Source of the DNA: an uncultured Bacteroidales bacterium
GTDB taxonomy: Bacteria; Bacteroidota; Bacteroidia; Bacteroidales; F082
Length of the DNA: 20,642 bases
Direction of reading: 5' to 3'
Assembly: GCA_937906455.1 (NCBI GenBank)
Contig: CALCYT010000042.1
Coordinates: 1 to 20,642, forward strand
Below are positions 16,901 through 20,642 of the stretch, one piece after another (positions within the stretch are counted from its first letter, which is position 1; each line of letters opens with the position of its first letter). The position numbers were made by a program, and so were the translations under genes. The notes under the pieces are model-generated. The model had not been told where the DNA came from. It worked only from the letters and a program-made list of their open reading frames with translations, and ran no database searches.

Positions 16901-17300
16901 TCACTTTTGAATACGTGACCTCAGGATACACGCTGTCAGAGCCATAGAACGCCTCGTTTTTTGCGAAAACCAACGGCTCTGTCGATGACAACGGTCGTGC
17001 AGCCTGTTGCGGAAGCAGGTTGTATGTGCCGTCAAGCTCCACAAAGTCGTGGTATTCAACGTTAATGCTTTGAGCCTCAGTGTTTTGTGGCAACAGCAAC
17101 GACACCATCTGCCAAGGCAGTGAAGCCTCGCCCACAATGCCGTTGTTGCGCATGTCGTTGAAGCTGATGACATCGTATCCGTTCATCTCACCTACCGTAG
17201 GGCGACCGAAGTGGTATGTTTTTTGCACCGTCTGGGCGAAGGTGAGTGCGCTCAAAACGACAGAGAACAACGTTGTCAATAATACTTTTTTCATTTTCAT
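13917..17300 (-). CDS. Gingipain-like C25 cysteine protease with T9SS sorting domain
   Basis: The 1127-residue exported protein starts with a signal peptide (MKMKKVLLTTLFSVVLSALTFAQ). Residues about 24-205 resemble the C25 propeptide. The catalytic domain follows (about 215-590), with DDDNDGIWGE..LPELAIGRMP (321-345), a HHVGH motif (candidate catalytic His447) and FFHSHGCICGDF (candidate Cys484, aligned with the ACVNGDF motif of gingipains). After it come Ig-like / CARDB-type domains (about 600-890), a MAM- or cleaved-adhesin-like domain (DFETGDFSHLNWQH, about 905-1045), and a type A T9SS C-terminal domain from about 1054 (IYPNPADN...TTKIVKR). It would be secreted to the surface. PorU, the T9SS sortase, is also C25, but this layout fits a secreted gingipain-like protease better. 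It sits 23 bases behind lysS. Confidence 0.9.
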   Translation of the reverse strand: MKMKKVLLTTLFSVVLSALTFAQTVQKTYHFGRPTVGEMNGYDVISFNDMRNNGIVGEASLPWQMVSLLLPQNTEAQSINVEYHDFVELDGTYNLLPQQAARPLSSTEPLVFAKNEAFYGSDSVYPEVTYSKVSTRYLNGCSFAFAQFSPVRYIPATGKVSYATSATVTISVTASKSDRSNMLWMTPEVQARVERLAQNPEAVQDYKTRARSIGGYELLVITPQEWVSHFDEYVAFYEARGLRTHVTALEDIIAEGQGRDDAESMRDYISQEYENEGIMMVLLGGDSNVVPWRALYCDAGSEQDNLPADMYFVCLDGTWDDDNDGIWGEVGEDDLLPELAIGRMPFNNETQFNNMMHKTLEYQANPVLGELRDVILGAEHLGDGYYGSTDLNRLIGGSSDYDYTTVGIPEDYNFIKIYEGSPSGWSGAIFKNAINQYGGQYVHHVGHANTDYVAGWYVSSTNDASFAQLDGVNHNYNFFHSHGCICGDFTHTCILERMVNISTGFVATTGNSRYGWYVPWGDGMAAHLHREFVDAYYNDRLPYIGTAFVEMKIMTAPYVTTPWGDDGAMRWNIYDINILGDVAVCPWLDEPFRPEVSFESALTLGTTTTPVTVLKDGVPQSNFRCSIYHDGELLAFGMTDENGNADIVFAEALDVTDTLRLIITGPNALPQTMTIIGLNDNEPFVYPQSVDIHGDFDYGRSISMDVEFKNAGLVDATDVTATLNSESQYVSLTKSTVNIGTVNAGEMVTIADAFNIDVANNIPDGTYVDFVMSCTDGTHVWNRNIMFMAKAPNLIINEIGYQELYGNDNGFLDPGETFQITVSGKNTGHKTAENPYLHGMTNTDYVTVDVNDVEISDIPSNDIFEGTILITIAADTPEGTFLTVNMSAISGQYSDNKSITLTIGTVKEDFETGDFSHLNWQHAGDAHWFITDTLAHSGNFSAQCGKITNHQSSSIIIEMENTTDGEFSFYHNMHIMHNRATLIVYIDNMAVDLLYGDHDWTLYSKPLQAGNHTIELCYYTAQNGAVDEYVCWVDDITFPGNTVILNVENVVSDNNAAIYPNPADNVIYVKGDDIQFVEIFNTIGLKVVDKKISDSESIDIAGLADGIYFVRIFDKKGNISTTKIVKR

Positions 17301-17323
17301 AGGGTTTTGTTATCGTTATATTT

Positions 17324-19039
17324 TTATGCATTAATCCAGGCTTCTACTTCTTCGAGTTGCAGAGCCGGGACGTCCATTTTTGTCTTCTTACGGATGCCGT
17401 TGAGTTTCTCTCGCAATGCCGAGGGCTTCTCCGACTGCATCTGTTCGACGGTCGTAAAGTTTTGTTTCACAAGCACTTCCGCCCACACCTCCGGCACTCC
17501 CACGGCCATGAAGTCTTCTTTTGTGGCGGTTTTTTTATGCACTTCCGGACGCATTGTAGGGAAGAGCAGCACCTCTTGTATCTGTGTCTGTCCTGTGAGC
17601 AGCATCACGAAGCGGTCGATGCCGATGCCCATTCCGGAAGTCGGAGGCATGCCATATTCGAGGGCGCGAAGGAAGTCCTGGTCGATGAGCATCGCCTCGT
17701 CGTCGCCGCGGCCCGCCAGTTTCATCTGCTCCTCGAAGCGCGCGCGTTGGTCGATGGGGTCGTTGAGCTCAGTGTAAGCGTTTGCCACTTCTTTTCCGTT
17801 AATCATCAGCTCGAAACGCTCGGTGAGCTCAGGGTTGTTACGATGACGTTTGCAGAGCGGCGACATCTCGACAGGATAGTCGGTGATGAACGTCGGCTGG
17901 ATATAGGTGCCTTCGCATTTCGCGCCGAAAATCTCATCGATGAGCTTGCCTTTACCCATCGACTCGTCGATTTCGACATCGAGTTTCTTGCACACTTCAC
18001 GCAGTTGTGTCTCGTCCATCCCGTTGATGTCGATGCCGGTGTTTTCCTTGATGGAGTCAATCATCGAGATACGTTTGAACGGGCGTTTCAAGCTTATCTC
18101 CTTGTCGCCGACTTTCAAAGTGTCGGTGCCGAGAACGTCCTGTGCGCAGCGGCAGATCATCTCCTCGGTGAAGTCCATCATCCAGAGGTAGTCTTTATAG
18201 GCGACATATATCTCCATCGCAGTAAACTCCGGGTTATGTGAGCGGTCCATGCCTTCGTTGCGGAAGTTACGCGAGAACTCATACACGCCGTTGAAGCCGC
18301 CCACGATGAGGCGTTTCAGATAAAGCTCGTCGGCGATGCGCAGGTACATCGGGATGTCGAGAGCGTTGTGATGTGTGATGAACGGGCGAGCCGACGCGCC
18401 GCCGGGTATGGGCTGAAGCACAGGAGTCTCAACCTCAAGATAGCCGTTTTCGTTGAAGAAACGACGGATGCTGTCGATGGCTTTAGTGCGTTTGATGAAG
18501 ATGTCCTTCACCTTGTCGTTGACCACCAAATCGACGTAGCGCATACGGTAGCGAAGCTCCGGGTCGTTGAACTCGTCGTATTTCACGCCGTCTTTCTCTT
18601 TCACTATCGGCAGTGGGCGCAGCGATTTGCTAAGCACCGTCAGCTCTTTGACATGGATGGAAATCTCACCCATCTGGGTGCGGAACACGAATCCCTTGAC
18701 GCCGATGAAGTCGCCGATGTCGAGCAGGCGTTTGAACACCACATTGTACATGGTTTTATCTTCGCCCGGGCAAATCTCGTCGCGGTTGAGATACAGTTGT
18801 ATGCGTCCGTGGGCGTCCTGCAGCTCGCAAAACGAGGCGGCACCCATGATGCGGCGGCTCATGATACGTCCGCCGATGCTGACGTGTTCAAATTTCGACA
18901 AATCGTTGTCATCGAACTGTTCTTTTATCTGTGCTGTCGTCACGTTCACATCGAACGCCGCCTGCGGGTACGGGTTGATACCGAGGTTGTAAAGCTCCTG
19001 AAGGGAATTCCTCCTAATCTGTTCTTGTTCGCTAAGCAT
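17324..19039 (-). CDS. lysS: Lysyl-tRNA synthetase (class II) with C-terminal extension
   Basis: LysS charges tRNA-Lys. The 571-residue protein has an N-terminal OB-fold anticodon-binding domain (about 50-140, VSIGGRIMSRRIMGAASFCELQD), class II motif 1 around RRFFNENGYLEVETPVL (192-208), motif 2 FSRNFRNEGMDRSHNPEFT (255-273) and motif 3 TSGMGIGIDRFVML. The E. coli type ends at FPTMRP. Here about 72 further residues follow (about 500-571), predicted helical, resembling a helix-hairpin-helix-like module found in other Bacteroidetes LysS. It is first in the seven-gene minus-strand run. Confidence 0.95.
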   Translation of the reverse strand: MLSEQEQIRRNSLQELYNLGINPYPQAAFDVNVTTAQIKEQFDDNDLSKFEHVSIGGRIMSRRIMGAASFCELQDAHGRIQLYLNRDEICPGEDKTMYNVVFKRLLDIGDFIGVKGFVFRTQMGEISIHVKELTVLSKSLRPLPIVKEKDGVKYDEFNDPELRYRMRYVDLVVNDKVKDIFIKRTKAIDSIRRFFNENGYLEVETPVLQPIPGGASARPFITHHNALDIPMYLRIADELYLKRLIVGGFNGVYEFSRNFRNEGMDRSHNPEFTAMEIYVAYKDYLWMMDFTEEMICRCAQDVLGTDTLKVGDKEISLKRPFKRISMIDSIKENTGIDINGMDETQLREVCKKLDVEIDESMGKGKLIDEIFGAKCEGTYIQPTFITDYPVEMSPLCKRHRNNPELTERFELMINGKEVANAYTELNDPIDQRARFEEQMKLAGRGDDEAMLIDQDFLRALEYGMPPTSGMGIGIDRFVMLLTGQTQIQEVLLFPTMRPEVHKKTATKEDFMAVGVPEVWAEVLVKQNFTTVEQMQSEKPSALREKLNGIRKKTKMDVPALQLEEVEAWINA

Positions 19040-19079
19040 ATCTATGTCTTTTTTATTTTCCAGTAAGTGTATTTGGGTG

Positions 19080-19087
19080 CAAAGATA
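19080..19087 (-). promoter_or_regulatory. Bacteroidetes-type -7 box for lysS and the downstream operon
   Basis: The minus strand reads TATCTTTG followed by C, an exact TAnnTTTG match located 40 bases before the lysS start. No obvious TTTG -33 element is seen upstream. It faces away from the plus-strand promoter at 19141. Confidence 0.55.
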
Positions 19088-19114
19088 CGGATTTTCTTAA
19101 AAATTTGTATAAAA

Positions 19115-19148
19115 TTTGATATTATTTTAAAAAAAATCATTACTTTTG
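19115..19148 (+). promoter_or_regulatory. Promoter for the structured leader and lipoprotein gene
   Basis: TACTTTTG (19141-19148) fits the -7 consensus TAnnTTTG, and TTTG (19115-19118) lies upstream with a 22-bp spacer, close to the known 19-21. Transcription would start near 19155, about 340 bases before the next start codon, which makes the intervening sequence an unusually long leader or a separate RNA. Confidence 0.55.
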
Positions 19149-19154
19149 CAATTG

Positions 19155-19480
19155 AAAAAATTGTGTTTAACAAAAATTCTTGCCTATGAGGGAATAGCAG
19201 TAATCACTGCACACACTTTAAGACATATAGGAAAAGCGTTAAAAGCTGAATCTTGATTATTTTAAACCTTCGACAAGTATAAATTTTCTACCAAGAGTTA
19301 GGCTCTGTTACGCTCACGCTTGCGTGGGCTTTACTCGTTAGATTTGGTAGAAAAAGGTAGTCGAAGGACCTAAAATAATCGAATATAGCGAAAAGTGCCA
19401 CGCTTTTTTGTGTGTTGCAGTCAACAAAAAGGGCACTTTATTCGATTATTTTCGTTAACAAAAAGTCCGAAAAAGGCGGA
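19155..19480 (+). ncRNA. Long, strongly structured leader or small RNA of unknown class
   Basis: There is no convincing coding sequence, but several long helices are visible. (i) CCTAT/ATAGG (19183-19187, 19227-19231) encloses a GCAGT/ACTGC hairpin (19197-19210). (ii) A large hairpin pairs GATTATTTTA (19255-19264) with TAAAATAATC (19371-19380), CCTTCGAC (19267-19274) with GTCGAAGG (19360-19367), and TTTTCTACCAA (19284-19294) with TTGGTAGAAAA (19344-19354), capped by GCTCACGC/GCGTGGGC (19312-19329). (iii) An alternative hairpin pairs AAAATAATCGAATA (19372-19385) with TATTCGATTATTTT (19439-19452), plus AAAGTGCC/GGCACTTT. (iv) GTCCG/CGGAC near 19465-19481. Hairpins ii and iii compete for 19372-19380. 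It could be a cis-regulatory leader of the lipoprotein gene, or an independent small RNA. It lacks the conserved sequence cores of RNase P, tmRNA or SRP RNA that I would recognise. Confidence 0.55.
19255..19452 (+). repeat. Direct and inverted copies of GATTATTTT
   Basis: GATTATTTT occurs at 19255-19263 and again at 19444-19452 in the same orientation, with its complement AAAATAATC at 19372-19380 between them. The central copy can therefore pair with either flank. The two direct copies could also be read as a 9-bp target-site duplication around a ~180-base insertion, but that segment has no terminal inverted repeats. Confidence 0.6.
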
Positions 19481-19495
19481 CGTTAAATCAAAAAA

Positions 19496-19984
19496 ATGAA
19501 AAGTACAAAATTATCAATGTTTGTTTTAGGATTAGGTGTAATCATGGCGTCATGCTCAACCACATCAACCGTTTACCGTTACGACGAAAACACTGCCCGT
19601 TACACCGATCCGGCAATTCAAGCCACTTATGTGTCGCCTACGATGGCCGACCTCGAAATCTCATCAACCAAAGTCATTGAAAACGTGACATACGATAACA
19701 CATTGACCGCGTATGACATCCGGAATTATGAAAATTCACCCGCTATTGCTTATATGAAAAGTTTGGCTGTGTCGAAAGTGGTGCAAAAGTACAATGCTGA
19801 TGTGATGGTAGCCCCGATTTTTGATATCAAGACGAGTGACGATTTCATGACAATTACCGTAACAGTATCAGGTTATCCTGCCACATTCAAGAACTTCAGG
19901 AAAATGACGGAAACAGATGCTCCGGCAATGAGAGTATATGGTATTGAAATCAACGCACCGGAAGTGTTAATCCCAGTAAAATAA
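19496..19984 (+). CDS. Hypothetical lipoprotein
   Basis: The 162-residue protein has a lipoprotein signal sequence, MKSTKLSMFVLGLGVIMASC, with the lipid-modified Cys at residue 20. The mature part alternates short hydrophobic and polar stretches (for example ADVMVAPIFDIKTSDDFMTITVTVSGYPATFKNF), which suggests a compact alpha/beta fold. I do not recognise a named family. It lies 7 bases before a barrel-like outer-membrane protein, so the pair is likely one envelope unit. Its start is supported by the signal sequence. The long structured region upstream suggests expression control at the RNA level. Confidence 0.85.
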   Translation: MKSTKLSMFVLGLGVIMASCSTTSTVYRYDENTARYTDPAIQATYVSPTMADLEISSTKVIENVTYDNTLTAYDIRNYENSPAIAYMKSLAVSKVVQKYNADVMVAPIFDIKTSDDFMTITVTVSGYPATFKNFRKMTETDAPAMRVYGIEINAPEVLIPVK

Positions 19985-19991
19985 TAAAGAA

Positions 19992-20630
19992 ATGGCAAAG
20001 AAAATATTTATGGTTTGTGTAGCGGTGTTGTTTATAGTATGCATCGCCGACGCACAGACAGTGGGCACTTACCAGGCAGCTAAGGCAAAAGCTGTCACGC
20101 AGAAAATCAAGAAGCCACACAACCCTGTGTTTTTGGGACTCAATGCCGGCGTTACAGGCACAGTAGGCACCATGAAAGCATTGGATTTGACGGCAGGTGC
20201 CGATGTCGCATTCTCTATTAACAAAAAATTCGCGTTGGGATTATCCACGGGATATGAAACACCTACAAAGGTAAATGTCGGCCTCCTCTTCGTGCACGGC
20301 AACTACGCCGAAAAAGGAGCCTTTTTGTGGGGTGCCGGCTTTTCTCGTACTATTAAACATACGAAAACACTTAGTTATGAAGGCATTGACTTCGAAAGAG
20401 AATATAAAGGCTACACAACTTGGCTGCGACTCGGATTCCAAACTAAATCTCCTTTGTACTACAACTTTATGTTTTCAGTAGGTGAATTATATAGAAAGGA
20501 TCACTATCCTAACGGTATCTACGACAAAATCTACGACACATCGGATGATGTCTATAGTGCAAGTATAACATTAGGCTATAAGTTTAATCATTGCTGTCTA
20601 CTAAAAAATCGATATCGTTCTTTGAAATAG
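19992..20630 (+). CDS. Putative outer-membrane beta-barrel protein
   Basis: The 212-residue protein has a signal peptide (MAKKIFMVCVAVLFIVCIADAQ) and then alternating amphipathic segments rich in Gly and aromatic residues (LGLNAGVTGTVG, FALGLSTGYET, TWLRLGFQTKSPLYYNFMFSVGELY), as in small outer-membrane barrels. A strand YSASITLGYKF appears near the end, a form that commonly closes such barrels with a terminal Phe. Here 14 unrelated residues (NHCCLLKNRYRSLK) follow. One extra T after TTT (20583-20585) would create a TAA right after the Phe, so the last residues may be a recent frameshift tail or a sequence error. It is probably co-transcribed with the upstream lipoprotein gene. Confidence 0.75.
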   Translation: MAKKIFMVCVAVLFIVCIADAQTVGTYQAAKAKAVTQKIKKPHNPVFLGLNAGVTGTVGTMKALDLTAGADVAFSINKKFALGLSTGYETPTKVNVGLLFVHGNYAEKGAFLWGAGFSRTIKHTKTLSYEGIDFEREYKGYTTWLRLGFQTKSPLYYNFMFSVGELYRKDHYPNGIYDKIYDTSDDVYSASITLGYKFNHCCLLKNRYRSLK

Positions 20631-20642
20631 TAGTAAAATCAG

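Noticed and set aside
13917..17300. PorU, the T9SS sortase
   Set aside because: PorU is also a C25 protein, but here the catalytic domain follows a short propeptide and a MAM-like module precedes the sorting domain, which fits a secreted gingipain-like protease better. Not fully excluded.
17357..19066. Long plus-strand open frames opposite lysS (e.g. 17357-18241 and 18368-19066)
   Set aside because: They are antisense to a well-supported lysS, lack recognisable motifs, and are typical shadows of a GC-rich coding strand.
19186..19197. Mini-ORF ATG AGG GAA TAG in the leader
   Set aside because: Three codons in AT-rich sequence are likely chance, and no leader-peptide amino-acid bias is seen.
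19155..19495. tmRNA, RNase P RNA or SRP RNA
   Set aside because: No tag reading frame with a tRNA-like end, no RNase P core sequence and no SRP GNAR-type domain were visible. A 6S RNA was considered, but the central bubble is small and the length does not fit well.
1..20642. CRISPR array, prophage or insertion sequence
   Set aside because: No regularly spaced direct repeats of CRISPR type, no transposase, integrase or phage structural genes were seen.

Overview
The window looks like a chromosomal segment from an uncultured, gut-type member of the Bacteroidales. Supporting signs are type IX secretion (T9SS) C-terminal sorting domains on two surface proteins, TAnnTTTG-type (Bacteroidetes) -7 promoter boxes before several transcription units, almost no Shine-Dalgarno sequences, AT-rich intergenic DNA, and family variants typical of the phylum (a PurF paralogue without its N-terminal Cys, a C-terminally extended LysS). 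The genetic code is standard: phoH, for example, ends at TGA and several genes end at TAA or TAG.

Layout. (1) 1-335: the 3' tail of a 5S rRNA gene, its strong intrinsic terminator, then a very AT-rich spacer with helically phased T-tracts. (2) 289-3173, + strand: a large T9SS-exported beta-helix surface protein broken by one frameshift and two in-frame stops, followed by a small exported protein with a hydrophobic, basic C-terminal tail. (3) 3249-4658, +: a PurF-like phosphoribosyltransferase, convergent with a SAM hydroxide adenosyltransferase-family gene (4661-5434, -). (4) 5588-7512, +: phoH-purC, coupled by an ATGA overlap. They end in a heptamer tandem repeat and a 17-bp hairpin that also lies just behind a tRNA-Glu(CUC) gene on the opposite strand. 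(5) 19039 down to 7751, -: a tightly packed seven-gene run, lysS - gingipain-like C25 protease - holB - lnt - dus - 5'-nucleotidase lipoprotein - GT9 glycosyltransferase, mostly with overlapping starts and stops. (6) 19040-19495: a divergent intergenic region with promoters facing both ways and a long, strongly structured leader or RNA. (7) 19496-20630, +: a lipoprotein and an outer-membrane-barrel-like protein.

How they fit. Much of the window concerns the cell envelope: Lnt (lipoprotein N-acylation), GT9 (LPS/glycan heptosyl-type transfer), several lipoproteins and T9SS cargo, mixed with information-processing genes (5S, LysS, HolB, Dus, tRNA-Glu) and purine synthesis (PurC and a PurF paralogue). 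The most notable observations are the structured leader at 19150-19495, with two mutually exclusive long pairings that share one strand; the in-frame repetitive palindromic element inside lnt, which resembles Rickettsia palindromic elements; the three-lesion T9SS gene, where one stop (TGA) sits at an expected Trp; the phased T-tract DNA; and two enzyme-family proteins (PurF-like and SAM-hydrolase-like) that lack hallmark catalytic residues.
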